A DNA stretch of 64,000 bases from Cinnamomum chago (GCA_038049695.1 CP142451.1:41985001-42049000); one strand, 5' to 3'; shown: positions 8,801 through 21,235, numbered from the stretch's first letter. The notes: a model not told the origin generated them from the sequence alone. Numbers and translations are program-made.

Positions 8801-11277
8801 TTGTGTACTAACACTTTGTTTTACAGTATCATTCCACCGTGGATTGTTTTAGAAAACCATAACATTCAGAGACAGGGGAATAAGAGGAAAACTCAGGCAG
8901 GGTTTATTTCAGTGTTGAAGGCAAGCAGATTAGTTCAGAGTGGGTGTCAGGCATTTATTGCGTTTATCACGGAGGATAAACAGTCCCAAGGGGTGGAGGA
9001 TATCCCCATTGTGTGTGAATTTCCGGATGTTTTTCCAGAAGAAATCCCGGGTTTACCACCAATTAGGGAAGTTGAGTTCACAATTGAGCTTCTTCCAGGG
9101 ACAGCTCCGATCTCGATTGCACCATATAGGATGGCTCCAGCAGAAATGGGTGAGCTAAAGCTCCAATTGCAAGATTTGTTGAGCAAAGGTTTTATTAGGC
9201 CAAGTGTTTCACCGTGGGGAGCACCGGTGTTGTTTGTGAAGAAGAAGGATGGAAGTTTGAGAATGTGCATAGACTATCGGAAGTTGAACCATGTGACCGT
9301 GAAGAACAAGTACCATTTGCCAAGGATAGATGAATTGTTTGATCAATTGCAAGGAGCAGCCTATTTTTCTAAGATAGACTTGAGGTCAGGATACCATCAG
9401 TTGAGAGTTAGAGACTCAGATGTTCAGAAAACAGCCTTTAGAACAAGATATGGGCACTATGAGTTCTTAGTGATGCCCTTTGGTTTGACAAATGCACCAG
9501 CAGTCTTTATGGCTTTGATGAACAAGGTCTTTGCACCATATTTGGATCATTCCACGGTAGTATTTATTGATGATGTCCTTGTGTATTCCAAGAGTAAGAA
9601 GGAGCATGAAGAACATTTGAGGACAGCGTTGCAGCTCTTGAGGGACAACCAGTTATATGCAAAACTCAGTAAGTGTGATTTCTGGTTAGAACAAGTCGCT
9701 TTTCTAGGCCACATCATCTCCAGAGAAGGTTTAGCGGTTGATCCAGCCAAGATAGAGGCAGTTGTTAGTTGGGCGAGGCCAAGCAGTGTGACAGAGATTA
9801 GAAGCTTTTTGGGATTAGCAGGATATTACAGAAGATTTGTCCAAGGTTTTTCATCCATTGCAGCCCCGTTGACAAAATTGACTAGGAAGAATGTCCCATT
9901 TGTTTGGACCGATCAGTGTGAAACCAGTTTTCAGGAGTTGAAAGGAAGGTTAACCACAGCTCCAATCCTTACATTACCTTCGGGCAACGGTGGATTTATT
10001 GTTTATACAGATGCTTCGAATGTGGGATTAGGTTGTGTGTTGATGCAAGAGGGCAAGGTGATTGCTTATGGCTCGAGACAGTTGAAGGACCACGAGAAGA
10101 ATTATGCGACTCACGACTTGGAGTTGGCAGCAGTTGTTTTCGCATTGAAGATGTGGAGACACTATCTCTATGGAGAGAAATTCGAGGTCCATTCAGATCA
10201 CAGAAGTTTACAATATTTGTTCTCACAGAAGGATTTGAACATGAGGCAGAGAAGGTGGATGGAGTATATCAAAGATTATGACTTTCCAATTAAGTACCAT
10301 CCAGGCAAGGTGAATGTTGTAGCTGATGCATTGAGTAGGAAATCAGTGGCTATGGCCAATTTGAGAGGAATGGGTGTCTTACAGCAGTTTGAGGAGTTGG
10401 GTGTAGAGGTACAAACCCTGAGATTGGGTGCGATGTTAGCGAATATGACTGTGTCAGAACCTACCTTCATCCAGAAGATCAAGGAAAATCAGTTGCAAGA
10501 CCCAGACTTGGCCAAGATAGTAGAAGTTATTGCAGAGCGTCCAGACTTCAAGATGGTGAATGGAATATTGTATTTTCGTGACCGGTTGTGTGTGCCAAAT
10601 GTGGATGATTTGAAGGATGAGATAATGAATGAAGCTCACAGCACGAGATATTCTATGCATCCGGGTAGCACGAAGATGTACCACAATTTGAAGAATCGGT
10701 TTTGGTGGAATAACATGAAGAGAGAGATAGCAGCTTTTGTGTCTCGTTGTCTAACTTGTCAGTTGATCAAGGCAGAGCATCAGAAGCCTCCAGGTTTGTT
10801 ACAGCCTTTGGAAATTCCGGAGTGGAAATGGGAGCACATTACCATGGATTTCGTCTCCGGTTTGCCTAATACCAAGAAGGGGAATAATGCAATTTGGATT
10901 ATTGTAGATCGTCTGACAAAGTCTGCTCACTTCATTCCGATGAAGACCGGGAATATGATGCACATGGCACCACTTGCGAAGTTATTTGTTGATGAGATTG
11001 TTAGTAAGCATGGTCAGCCTGTCTCCATTACTTCAGACAGAGACAGTAGGTTTGTTTCAAAGTTTTGGAAAACTCTTCATGAGTCGATGGGTACCAAGCT
11101 CCAGTTCAGCACAGCTTATCATCCTCAGACCGATGGTCAGTCGGAAAGGACGATACAGACTCTCGAAGACATGTTGCGTGCTTGTGTATTGGATTTCAAG
11201 ATTCAGTGGGATGAGTGCTTACCTCTTTGTGAATTTGCCTATAACAATAGTTACCACTCTAGCATCGGTATGGCACC
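8801..11277 (+). pseudogene. A1 unit 1 pol, no gag or protease, cut by the A2 insertion
   Basis: Open frame from before the branch-point region to the A2 LTR at 11278. It encodes the end of protease spacer, RT (YRMAPAE... to FIDDVLVYS), RNase H (TDASNVGLG), the integrase zinc finger and the DDE core. It stops in the integrase after SSIGMAP; the integrase C-terminus and chromodomain are missing. The first in-frame ATG is at RMAPAEM, about codon 111. It has a unique Pro-to-His change in KYHLPRIDE (CAT 9314-9316) but keeps the ancestral Ser (AGC 11261-11263) that is Cys in units 2-4. It reads a further 14 codons into the LTR before a stop. Confidence 0.92.
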
Positions 11278-14140
11278 TGTTAGACCCCGACCCAGACCAG
11301 TTCGATTAGTGTGCGATTAGTATGTGTTTAGTACTAAGTGGGTGTAGTGTTGGTGAGTTAGAAATGATTAGTTAGTCTTGGTCATAGCTTGGGAATTTTG
11401 TGAACGTTTAGTATTAGTCAGACACACTCAGGAAGGCCTGAGTGCACGTGTAAGCTTGGAAAGTCGTGTCGTGTTCCGTGTGAGTGTGGTTTTGATTTCA
11501 TTTGAATGATCTTTTTTATGTGTTACAACTTTCGTTTTAAGCCCATTCATGTTTGAAGCCCAAAAACCCGAGTTCTGGCCCAAAGAGGGTAAAATTGTCT
11601 TTCTTGCACAAATCTGGACACAATTTTCGAGATCTCAAAACTATGTCAAAAATATACTTTTCGGAAACTTGATATTTCGACAATCGTTTTATCCTTCTTC
11701 GTCGAAGTCATCCGAGGCCCACAAGATCGTGTTTTAGCCATTTCAAGTTCAAGTCAAATGGGGCCCATGAGTCATCACTTAAAACCCTTTCTTCCTCTCA
11801 TTTCACTCATTCCCCCAAATCTCTGCAATTTCTAAACCTAGGGCAAGGAGAGCTCTTTTCTCCTTCATCTTCCTCACTTGATTTGATCTAGCTAGAGAGC
11901 TCCAAAGGAAATTCTAAGACTACCATTTTCTTCATCTCCTTGCAAGCTCTCCATTGATGCAAGTTTCTTGAGTTTTCAAGTTGGGCAAGAGCTCCTTTTT
12001 CTTCCCTCTCTCTTGTTTGACCTTCTCTAGGTAAGAGCTTCAACCCATATTTTTCATGGAGTCATTTTAGTTCCTTAAGATCATGTTTTTCATGTTTTCA
12101 AACCCTATTTGGAAAATGGGTTTCTTGTTTCCATTTTTTTGAGTAAGTTTTGTGTGTTTTCTTGGTTTGGCTTGTAGTGTGGGATTAGCTTGTGTGAAGA
12201 GCTTGAAGTGGAGTGTTTAGCATTTGGGCAAGGCAAGTAATCTCTATAGGATCATTGTGCATGTTATTTTAAGCTACATTATTGTTTTGGAAACTTTGCA
12301 TATGGATATGTTTACAAGCTTTATGATTGTGTTTTCATGAGTTTTGGATGTGTGCTTTGCCCCTTGGAGAGTATGTAGACTCAGGGAATATAAGTGGAAT
12401 GAGAATGAATGGAAGGGAAGAAGAGAAATGTGAAAAATCTGTGCTGAAACGCATTCCCGTGCACTGGCGGTCAGCACAGCGGTCAGCTCGCGGCTAGCCG
12501 CCTGTGTCCACTTCGGCTAACCGCATGCTGACCGAACTCAGCGGTTACCTTTCCAGAAGCTAGCATTTTCACCTGGGACCAGCGGTCAGCTCCGCGGTCA
12601 GCTCACGGCTAACCGCCAGTCCTACTCGCGGTTAACCGCAAGCCAACCGCGCAATGCGGTTCCATTTCCCGAGAGCTAAGTTCAAAATTGGTATTTCAGC
12701 GGTCAGCCTGGCGGTCACCTTGCGGCTAGCCGCCGGACCCCAGTTCGGCTAGCCGCCACCTGACCGCGAGGTGACCGAAATTCACTGTTTGTGTATTTTG
12801 ACGAGTTTAGCAAGAATGAAAAACTAGGACATGTTAAGTGACCTTTAGCTTGATATTGTACACTCGAGACCCGAGATGTCCTTGAACTTCTGGGGCACCA
12901 ATTATATTTTTAACTCCGCATCTGGGCTTCGATTGTACAACAACCATCCAAAGGTCCTTGTATGTGCTTGATAGACTTTGTGTTTGAACCTTGATTTTTG
13001 GGTATGATGAATACCATTGTGAACTCATTTTGAAGTGTTAGTACAACCGTGTTTTGAAGTTTTGTTAAGAAAAAGGGGATCACTTCCTAAGCGTGTTTTG
13101 CATAAATATTATGCCTCGTGCTAGTCGTGCTCGTCGTGTTGTGATAAGTGATTTCCCCCTTTTTATCTCGACGTGTTTGATCGTGCTTCGCGTGTTTTGT
13201 GCATTCATGAACTAAGTAAACACCACTGAGCTTAGACTGCCCCTTCGGTTTGATCCACTGTCTGGGGGTCTTTAAACATGTGGACTGTCTGCAGACTGGT
13301 CGTGTATTTATTACACATCGTGCGTGTCCGGTTCCGCGGCCGGAATCCCCGTATATGTGGGAATCGTGTCGTGCTTATATTATGTATATCGTGCTTGTCG
13401 TGCGTGCTTGCTCTTCTCATTATATAAATGATAGAGAAAGGATGGGCTCTTTGTGGATTGTAACTTTTCATGATATATTTAGTACTCATGCTAGTTTGTT
13501 TTGATATTTCAGCTATTGTGACGGTTCAAATCAAGCATTTGATTTCAAGTGTTTTTCCAAAGTATTATTGTCATGTTCATGCCTATATTGATTACCTGCC
13601 AAACCGTCGTGTTTGACCCTTGCTTGTTGGTGCCCAGGTGCAGGAGACGTTGCCTTTGAGGAGGAGCGTCAGGAGGAGGCTTGTGAGCCAACTCCCGTGA
13701 GAGAGTGGCAGCCCGACGATGTCATCTAGATGTCGGTCTGGTTCTTGAGTTTCGTCACATTTTGTCTTAGGGTCCTTTTGTTTATGTTGGAGTTGTGTAT
13801 TGGCCTCTGTTGGCCTCTCTTGGGAATTGTAACAAAACTTAATTTACTTTCTTGTTAGACTTATAACTTGAACAATGTTGGGAATGCCTTGTTAACTTAT
13901 TCCTTTGATACTTTGTCTTGTATATTATTGTGATAGCACCTAAATATTTTACTGGTGCTTATCTAGTTGTGTTTTGCTACACGCTTCCGCAAATCGTGTA
14001 CGTGTGAGCCAGATTCCGCGTGTCTTTGGGAATCCTCACCGCGGGAACCTGTGGGAAAACAATGATCAAATAATGAACCATTGAGCATAAACATCATCAC
14101 CAACGTCGCGGGCCCGGGAATCCGTTCCGGGGTCGCGACA
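11278..14140 (+). repeat. A2 LTR L2 (type 2, 2,863 bp)
   Basis: TG..CA ends as in type 1, but the middle is diverged and the palindrome cluster is replaced by 'gcggtcagc / cggctagccg' motifs (about 12460-12780). It keeps the splice donor (12030), the CGTG run and the conserved block (13632-13740). Confidence 0.95.
12460..12780. repeat. GCGGTCAGC / GGCTAGCC cluster of the type 2 LTR
   Basis: Around a dozen GC-rich short motifs: gcggtcagc, cggctagccgcc, gcggttaaccgc, cggctaaccgc and their complements. Complementary pairs could fold into a multi-stem RNA. The same cluster is in L3 at offset +7,718 (about 20178-20498). Confidence 0.88.
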
Positions 14141-14144
14141 GGAC

Positions 14145-14157
14145 TGGTATCAGAGCC
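14145..14157 (+). other. A2 primer-binding site
   Basis: TGGTATCAGAGCC, complementary to initiator tRNA-Met, 4 bases after the LTR end. Confidence 0.95.
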
Positions 14158-14278
14158 AGGTTGTGTTTCAGGCACTTAAAAGAAACTAGAAAGGTCTTAG
14201 GAACGTGGCGAGGATTCGTGAGTTCGATAGACTCGTTAGTATAGGACCTTAGAAACCCTTGTACCATGTTTATTGTGT

Positions 14279-14298
14279 GCTAACTACTTGTCTTACAG
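14279..14298 (+). promoter_or_regulatory. Branch point and 3' splice-acceptor-like site before A2 gag
   Basis: gctaac, then a T/C-rich stretch and ttacag, ending 4 bases before the gag ATG (14303). The A1 units have the stricter TACTAAC (8806-8812) and ttttacag (8826). Element B has tgtgtacag directly before its gag ATG (44559). Confidence 0.5.
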
Positions 14299-14302
14299 CA
14301 AT

Positions 14303-15931
14303 ATGCCTCCGAGAAAAGCTCCAAATCATCATGCTTCAGGCAGTAATCATAATGAGTCAGATGCATCTGAGACACCTACAGCCACACAGTTTCAGGAACT
14401 TATGCAAGCCATGATAGCACAGCAAAGACAGGCTAATGAGAATCAAGCAAGATTTCAAGAGCAACTAACTAAGAAGGATGATGAGATGGCACAAGTTCAG
14501 AGGCAACTGTTAGAAGTACTTCAGAACAGGAATGTAGCACCACCTGCAGGTCCTCAGATTGTTATACAGAATAGGGATCCAGACCCTAATGCTCTATTTG
14601 AGAAGTTTAGGAAAAGAGCACCGAAGGAGTTTTCGGGCAATGAGGACCCGTTAGTGGCAGATGACTGGTTAGTCAATACAGAGAAGATCTTCGATGTATT
14701 CATGTGCACAGGACTCCAGAAGGTCAATCTCACAGCTTCATTGTTCTATGGGCTTGCAGACAGGTGGTGGCAAACAGTCAAGGATCCTTATACATTTATG
14801 GCAGACGAGGAGGCATGGGGAGCTTTCAAGATACAGTTCCAGGACAAGTATATTCCCTCTCATGTCAAGAGACAGAAGGCTATTGAGTTTCAGCAACTCA
14901 AGCAAGGTAGCATGACGGTGTTAGACTATGTCACCAAGTTTGAGAGATTGGCTAGATATGCTACCGAGCTGATTGACACCGAGAGGAAGAAGATCACCAA
15001 GTTCTTAGAAGGGTTGAATCCGATCATCATGAGAGATGTCATAGGTGTAGTACCTCCAGCTACATATGATGAGGCAGTCAAGCGGGCATACACCTTTGAA
15101 GATATTAATAACATGATCGTTCAAGACAGGAAACAGCAATATCAGCAGCATAACCAGAGGCAACAGCAAGGCAAGAAGCCAAGGCAAGAACAAGCCTATG
15201 TGAGGCAAGGTTGTGGACATTGTGGCAAGAACCATGAGACCCACGAATGTCGTAAGGCCATGGGTGCTTGTTTCAAGTGTGGGGCTATGAACCATTCAAT
15301 CAAGGATTGCCCACTACTTCAGAATCAGGGGAACAGGAACCAGCAACAGAGACAAGTAGCTCCTCAGAATCAAGCACCAGTTCAGAATCAGATGAGACCA
15401 CCTCAGCAGCAGCAGCAGGCTAGGCCACCAGTCCAGAATCAGAATGCTCGTCCTCCACAACAGAACAGACAAGGCCAGGGAAGGCAGAACCAAGTACCAA
15501 ACAGACTACAGATGCATGGACGGTTATACTATCTCAACCGTGCAGACGCTGAAGCTGCAGGAGACGTGGTAGAAGGTAAACTTCTTGTTTGTGGGGTAGA
15601 AGCCCAGATTTTGTTTGATCCTGGATCCACTCATTCCTTTGCATCTCCTAGTTTTGCTAAGTTGATTGATGCACCATGTAGTGAATTGGATTACATCTTA
15701 GTAGTGACCACTCCAGTAGGGAAACAAGTTGTGTGTAGAAACCATTACCCTAGTTGTACAGTGTTGTTAGGAGATGTGAATTTACCGGCCAACCTCATAG
15801 TTTTAGACATGCATGATTTTGATGTTATTTTAGGCATGGATTGGTTAGAAGCATATCATGCCACCATGGACTGTTTTAGTAAGACCATCACATTCAGATT
15901 CCAAGGACCACAGGCAGAGTTGATATTTTAG
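14303..15931 (+). CDS. gag-pro: A2 gag-protease
   Basis: Start ATG 14303 (MPPRKAPNHH), 542 codons before a TAG. Residues 1-90 are Gln-rich and helical. Residues about 92-275 are the Ty3/gypsy gag capsid domain (FSGNEDPLVADDWL, then LADRWWQTVKD and FKIQFQDKYIP). Two zinc knuckles follow: CGHCGKNHETHEC at about 304 (CX2CX3HX4C) and CFKCGAMNHSIKDC at about 323 (CX2CX4HX4C). A Gln/Asn/Pro-rich linker leads to the aspartic protease with FDPGSTHSF at about 439 and ILGMDWL near 515. The frame is the same as that of pol; only the TAG at 15929-15931 separates them. Array units have CAG in the aligned place, so the TAG is probably a C-to-T mutation. Confidence 0.94.
   Translation: MPPRKAPNHHASGSNHNESDASETPTATQFQELMQAMIAQQRQANENQARFQEQLTKKDDEMAQVQRQLLEVLQNRNVAPPAGPQIVIQNRDPDPNALFEKFRKRAPKEFSGNEDPLVADDWLVNTEKIFDVFMCTGLQKVNLTASLFYGLADRWWQTVKDPYTFMADEEAWGAFKIQFQDKYIPSHVKRQKAIEFQQLKQGSMTVLDYVTKFERLARYATELIDTERKKITKFLEGLNPIIMRDVIGVVPPATYDEAVKRAYTFEDINNMIVQDRKQQYQQHNQRQQQGKKPRQEQAYVRQGCGHCGKNHETHECRKAMGACFKCGAMNHSIKDCPLLQNQGNRNQQQRQVAPQNQAPVQNQMRPPQQQQQARPPVQNQNARPPQQNRQGQGRQNQVPNRLQMHGRLYYLNRADAEAAGDVVEGKLLVCGVEAQILFDPGSTHSFASPSFAKLIDAPCSELDYILVVTTPVGKQVVCRNHYPSCTVLLGDVNLPANLIVLDMHDFDVILGMDWLEAYHATMDCFSKTITFRFQGPQAELIF
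15929..15931 (+). other. In-frame amber codon between A2 protease and RT
   Basis: TAG followed by GGG. The aligned array codon is CAG (24567-24569) within the same NRKxQAG context, although a small indel lies just upstream, so the alignment carries some doubt. CAG is a CHG methylation site, prone to C-to-T change. Confidence 0.85.
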
Positions 15932-18900
15932 GGGAACAGGAGAAAATCTCAGGCAGGATTTATTTCAGTGTTGAAGGCAAGCAGATTAGTGCAGAGTGGA
16001 TGTCAGGCATTTATTGCGTTTATCACGGAGGATAAACAGTCCCAAGGGGTGGAGGATATCCCCATTGTGTGTGAATTTCCGGACGTTTTTCCAGAAGAAA
16101 TCCCGGGTTTACCACCAATTAGAGAAGTTGAGTTTACAATTGAACTCCTTCCAGGGACAGCTCCGATCTCGATTGCACCATATAGGATGGCTCCAGCAGA
16201 AATGGGTGAGCTAAAGCTCCAATTGCAAGATTTGTTGAGCAAAGGTTTTATTAGGCCAAGTGTTTCACCGTGGGGAGCACCGGTGTTGTTTGTGAAGAAG
16301 AAGGATGGAAGTTTGAGAATGTGCATAGACTATCGGAAGTTGAACCATGTGACAGTGAAGAACAAGTATCCTTTGCCAAGGATAGATGAATTGTTTGACC
16401 AATTGCAAGGAGCAGCCTATTTTTCCAAGGTAGACTTGAGGTCAGGGTACCATCAGTTGAGAGTTAGAGACTCAGATGTCCAGAAGACAGCCTTTAGAAC
16501 AAGATATGGGCACTATGAGTTCTTAGTGATGCCCTTTGGTTTGACGAATGCACCAGCAGTCTTTATGGCTTTGATGAACAAGGTCTTTGCACCTTATTTG
16601 GATCATTCCACGGTAGTATTTATTGATGATGTCCTTGTGTATTCCAAGAGTAAGAAGGAACATGAAGAACATTTGAGGACAGCGTTGCAGCTCTTGAGGG
16701 ACAACCAGTTATATGCAAAACTCAGTAAGTGTGATTTCTGGTTAGAGCAAGTCGCTTTTCTAGGCCACATCATCTCCAGAGAAGGTTTAGCGGTTGATCC
16801 AGCCAAGATAGAGGCAGTTGTTAGTTGGGCAAGGCCAAGCAGTGTGACAGAGATTAGAAGCTTTTTGGGATTAGCAGGATATTACAGAAGATTTGTCCAA
16901 GGTTTTTCATCCATTGCAGCCCCGTTGACAAAATTGACTAGGAAGAATGTTCCATTTGTTTGGACCGATCAGTGTGAAACCAGTTTCCAAGAGTTGAAAG
17001 GGAGGTTAACCACAGCTCCAATCCTTACATTACCTTCGGGCAACGGTGGATTTATTGTTTATACAGATGCTTCGAATGTGGGACTGGGTTGTGTGTTGAT
17101 GCAAGATGGCAAGGTGATTGCTTATGGCTCGAGACAGTTGAAGGACCACGAGAAGAATTATGCGACTCGCGACTTGGAGTTGGCAGCAGTTGTTTTCGCA
17201 TTGAAGATGTGGAGACACTATCTCTATGGAGAGAAATTCGAGGTCCATTCAGATCACAGAAGTTTACAATATTTGTTCTCACAGAAGGATTTGAACATGA
17301 GGCAGAGAAGGTGGATGGAGTATATCAAAGATTATGACTTTCCAATTAAGTACCATCCAGGCAAGGTGAATGTTGTAGCTGATGCATTGAGTAGGAAATC
17401 AGTTGCTATGGCCAATTTGAGAGGAATGGGTGTCTTACAGCAGTTTGAGGAGTTGGGTGTAGAGGTACAAACCCTTAGATTGGGTGCGATGTTAGCGAAC
17501 ATGACAGTTTCAGAACCTACATTCATCCAGAAGATTAAGGAAAATCAGTTACAAGATCCAGACTTGGCTAAGATAGTGGAAGTCATTGCAGAACGCCCAG
17601 ATTTCAAAATGGTGAATGGAATATTGTATTTTCGCGACCGGTTGTGTGTGCCAAATGTGGATGATTTGAAGAATGAGATAATGAATGAAGCTCACAGCAC
17701 GAGATATTCTATGCATCCGGGTAGCACGAAGATGTACCACAATTTGAAGAATCGGTTTTGGTGGAATAACATGAAGAGAGAGATAGCAGCTTTTGTGTCT
17801 CGTTGTCTAACTTGTCAGTTGATCAAGGCAGAGCATCAGAAGCCTCCAGGTTTGTTACAGCCTTTAGAGATTCCGGAGTGGAAATGGGAGCACATTACCA
17901 TGGATTTCGTTTCCGGTTTGCCAAATACCAAGAAGGGGAATAATGCAATTTGGATCATTGTAGATCGTCTGACAAAGTCTGCTCACTTCATTCCGATGAA
18001 GACAGGGAACATGATGCATATGGCACCGCTTGCGAAGTTATTTGTTGAGGAGATTGTTAGTAAGCATGGTCAACCCGTCTCCATTACTTCAGATAGAGAC
18101 AGTAGATTTGTTTCAAAGTTTTGGAAAACTCTTCATGAGTCGATGGGTACCAAGCTCCAGTTCAGCACAGCTTATCATCCTCAGACCGATGGTCAGTCAG
18201 AAAGGACGATACAGACTCTCGAAGACATGTTGCGTGCTTGTGTATTAGATTTCAAGATTCAGTGGGATGAATGCCTACCGCTTTGCGAATTTGCTTATAA
18301 CAATAGTTACCACTCTAGCATCGGTATGGCACCTTTCGAGGCACTTTATGGTAGAAGATGCAGAACTCCGGTTTGCTGGGAAGAAGTCGGTGAACGTAGT
18401 TGCCATGGACCGACGATAGTTGGAGAGACAAGTGAAAAGGTCAAGTTGATTCAGGAACGGTTGAAAATCGCCCGTAGTAGGCAGAAGAGTTATGCAGATA
18501 CTCGCAGAAGAGAATTGCAGTTTCAGGTGGGTGACAAGGTGTTCTTGAAGATCTCACCAGTTAGAGGGACTTTGAGATTCGGACAGAAGGGCAAGTTGTC
18601 TAGAAGGTTTATTGGTCCGTATGAGATTTTGAGCAAGATTGGAGATGTAGCTTATAGACTTGCGTTACCGCCGGAATTCTCCGGGGTACACAATGTTTTT
18701 CACGTTTCGATGCTCAAGAAGTATGTCTCTAGTCCTGCACACATTCTACAGCATGAGCCTTTAGAGATTCGGGAGGATGCCTCGTATGTGGAAAGACCGA
18801 TCAAGATCATTGATACCAAAGAGCAAGAATTGAGAAACCGAACTATTCATTGGGTCAAGGTACTTTGGGAAAATCACGAGCCAGAGGAAGCCACCTGGGA

Positions 18901-18958
18901 ATTGAGAGAGCAAGTGCAAAGAAAGTATCCACAGCTTTTACCAGAGGTAATTGTTTGA
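15932..18958 (+). CDS. pol: A2 pol: RT, RNase H, integrase, chromodomain
   Basis: Continues in the gag frame straight after the TAG, with no ATG nearby, so it needs read-through or is silent. Order, numbered from the gag start: RT about 620-800 with [26 protein letters not shown] and the catalytic FIDDVLVYS (about 775). RNase H follows with [10 protein letters not shown] (about 920) and ADALSRK. The integrase has HX..H and CLTC zinc ligands, then ITMDF, SDRDSRF and GQSERT for the D-D-E triad (about 1200, 1264, 1300). A GPY-like GPYEIL and a C-terminal chromodomain from VERPIKIID to LPEVIV (about 1496-1551) complete it. The chromodomain with initiator-Met primer and long LTRs points to the Tekay/Del clade. 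All catalytic residues are present. Confidence 0.95.
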   Translation, partial: GNRRKSQAGFISVLKASRLVQSGCQAFIAFITEDKQSQGVEDIPIVCEFPDVFPEEIPGLPPIREVEFTIELLPGTAPISIAPYRMAPAEMGELKLQLQDLLSKGFIRPSVSPWGAPVLFVKKKDGSLRMCIDYRKLNHVTVKNKYPLPRIDELFDQLQGAAYFSKVDLRSGYHQLRVRDSDVQKTAFRTRYGHYEFLVMPFGLTNAPAVFMALMNKVFAPYLDHSTVVFIDDVLVYSKSKKEHEEHLRTALQLLRDNQLYAKLSKCDFWLEQVAFLGHIISREGLAVDPAKIEAVVSWARPSSVTEIRSFLGLAGYYRRFVQGFSSIAAPLTKLTRKNVPFVWTDQCETSFQELKGRLTTAPILTLPSGNGGFIVYTDASNVGLGCVLMQDGKVIAYGSRQLKDHEKNYATRDLELAAVVFALKMWRHYLYGEKFEVHSDHRSLQYLFSQKDLNMRQRRWMEYIKDYDFPIKYHPGKVNVVADALSRKSVAMANLRGMGVLQQFEELGVEVQTLRLGAMLANMTVSEPTFIQKIKENQLQDPDLAKIVEVIAERPDFKMVNGILYFRDRLCVPNVDDLKNEIMNEAHSTRYSMHPGSTKMYHNLKNRFWWNNMKREIAAFVSRCLTCQLIKAEHQKPPGLLQPLEIPEWKWEHITMDFVSGLPNTKKGNNAIWIIVDRLTKSAHFIPMKTGNMMHMAPLAKLFVEEIVSKHGQPVSITSDRDSRFVSKFWKTLHESMGTKLQFSTAYHPQTDGQSERTIQTLEDMLRACVLDFKIQWDECLPLCEFAYNNSYHSSIGMAPFEALYGRRCRTPVCWEEVGERSCHGPTIVGETSEKVKLIQERLKIARSRQKSYADTRRRELQFQVGDKVFLKISPVRGTLRFGQKGKLSRRFIGPYEILSKIGDVAYRLALPPEFSGVHNVFHVSMLKKYVSSPAHILQHEPLEIREDASYVERPIKIIDTKEQELRNRTIHWVKVLWENHEPEEATWELREQVQRKYPQLLPEVIV

Positions 18959-18982
18959 TTTATTTGGTGGACCAAATATCCT

Positions 18983-18995
18983 AAGGGGTGGAGGA
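18983..18995 (+). other. A2 polypurine tract
   Basis: aaggggtggagga directly before L3. Identical tracts precede L5, L6 and L7 (27621-27633, 33755-33767, 39889-39901). Confidence 0.93.
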
Positions 18996-21235
18996 TGTTA
19001 GACCCCGACCCAGACCAGTTCGATTAGTGTGCGATTAGTATGTGTTTAGTACTAAGTGGGTGTAGTGTTGGTGAGTTAGAATTGATTAGTTAGTCTTGGT
19101 CATAGCTTGGGAATTTTGTGAACGTTTAGTATTAGTCAGACACACTCAGGAAGGCCTGAGTGCACGTGTAAGCTTGGAAAGTCGTGTCGTGTTCCGTGTG
19201 AGTGTGGTTTTGATTTCATTTGAATGATCTTTTTTATGTGTTACAACTTTCGTTTTAAGCCCATTCATGTTTGAAGCCCAAAAACCCGAGTTCTGGCCCA
19301 AAGAGGGTAAAATTGTCTTTCTTGCACAAATCTGGACACAATTTTCGAGATCTCAAAACTATGTCAAAAATATACTTTTCGGAAACTTGATATTTCGACG
19401 ATCGTTTTATCCTTCTTCGTCGAAGTCATCCGAGGCCCACAAGATCGTGTTTTAGCCATTTCAAGTTCAAGTCAAATGGGGCCCATGAGTCATCACTTAA
19501 AACCCTTTCTTCCTCTCATTTCACTCATTCCCCCAAATCTCTGCAATTTCTAAACCTAGGGCAAGGAGAGCTCTTTTCTCCTTCATCTTCCTCACTTGGT
19601 TTGATCTAGCTAGAGAGCTCCAAAGGAAATTCTAAGACTACCATTTTCTTCATCTCCTTGCAAGCTCTCCATTGATGCAAGTTTCTTGAGTTTTCAAGTT
19701 GGGCAAGAGCTCCTTTTTCTTCCCTCTCTCTTGTTTGACCTTCTCTAGGTAAGAGCTTCAACCCATATTTTTCATGGAGTCATTTTAGTTCCTTAAGATC
19801 ATGTTTTTCATGTTTTCAAACCCTATTTGGAAAATGGGTTTCTTGTTTCCATTTTTTTGAGTAAGTTTTGTGTGTTTTCTTGGTTTGGCTTGTAGTGTGG
19901 GATTAGCTTGTGTGAAGAGCTTGAAGTGGAGTGTTTAGCATTTGGGCAAGGCAAGTAATCTCTATAGGATCATTGTGCATGTTATTTTAAGCTACATTAT
20001 TGTTTTGGAAACTTTGCATATGGATATGTTTACAAGCTTTATGATTGTGTTTTCATGAGTTTTGGATGTGTGCTTTGCCCCTTGGAGAGTATGTAGACTC
20101 AGGGAATATAAGTGGAATGAGAATGAATGGAAGGGAAGAAGAGAAATGTGAAAAATCTGTGCTGAAACGCATTCCCGTGCACTGGCGGTCAGCACAGCGG
20201 TCAGCTCGCGGCTAGCCGCCTGTGTCCACTTCGGCTAACCGCATGCTGACCGAACTCAGCGGTTACCTTTCCAGAAGCTAGCATTTTCACCTGGGACCAG
20301 CGGTCAGCTCCGCGGTCAGCTCACGGCTAACCGCCAGTCCTACTCGCGGTTAACCGCAAGCCAACCGCGCAATGCGGTTCCATTTCCCGAGAGCTAAGTT
20401 CAAAATTGGTATTTCAGCGGTCAGCCTGGCGGTCACCTTGCGGCTAGCCGCCGGACCCCAGTTCGGCTAGCCGCCACCTGACCGCGAGGTGACCGAAATT
20501 CACTGTTTGTGTATTTTGACGAGTTTAGCAAGAATGAAAAACTAGGACATGTTAAGTGACCTTTAGCTTGATATTGTACACTCGAGACCCGAGATGTCCT
20601 TGAACTTCTGGGGCACCAATTATATTTTTAACTCCGCATCTGGGCTTCGATTGTACAACAACCATCCAAAGGTCCTTGTATGTGCTTGATAGACTTTGTG
20701 TTTGAACCTTGATTTTTGGGTATGATGAATACCATTGTGAACTCATTTTGAAGTGTTAGTACAACCGTGTTTTGAAGTTTTGTTAAGAAAAAGGGGATCA
20801 CTTCCTAAGCGTGTTTTGCATAAATATTATGCCTCGTGCTAGTCGTGCTCGTCGTGTTGTGATAAGTGATTTCCCCCTTTTTATCTCGACGTGTTTGATC
20901 GTGCTTCGCGTGTTTTGTGCATTCATGAACTAAGTAAACACCACTGAGCTTAGACTGCCCCTTCGGTTTGATCCACTGTCTGGGGGTCTTTAAACATGTG
21001 GACTGTCTGCAGACTGGTCGTGTATTTATTACACATCGTGCGTGTCCGGTTCCGCGGCCGGAATCCCCGTATATGTGGGAATCGTGTCGTGCTTATATTA
21101 TGTATATCGTGCTTGTCGTGCGTGCTTGCTCTTCTCATTATATAAATGATAGAGAAAGGATGGGCTCTTTGTGGATTGTAACTTTTCATGATATATTTAG
21201 TACTCATGCTAGTTTGTTTTGATATTTCAGCTATT
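18996..21235 (+). repeat. A2 LTR L3 (type 2), truncated at 2,240 bases
   Basis: Collinear with L2 at offset 7,718 and nearly identical to it. It breaks off at 21234-21236 (ttg), where the sequence continues as the B LTR from 5540-5542. The last 620 bases of the LTR are missing. Confidence 0.95.

Larger units (their letters stand above)
11278..21235 (+). mobile_element. Element A2: chromovirus with gag-pro-pol, 3' LTR truncated
   Basis: Inserted into the unit 1 pol after gcacc (11273-11277). It has type 2 LTRs (L2, L3), a primer site, full gag-pro-pol and a polypurine tract. L3 stops after 2,240 bases at a duplication junction, so the right-hand target copy is lost. The full length would have been about 10.6 kb. 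It is the only element in the window with a near-complete coding capacity. Confidence 0.94.

Noticed and set aside
15617-15625. Asp-Pro-Gly in the A2 protease instead of Asp-Ser/Thr-Gly as an inactivating change
   Set aside because: From memory, DPG(S/A)T is common in plant chromovirus proteases, so it is not evidence of loss.
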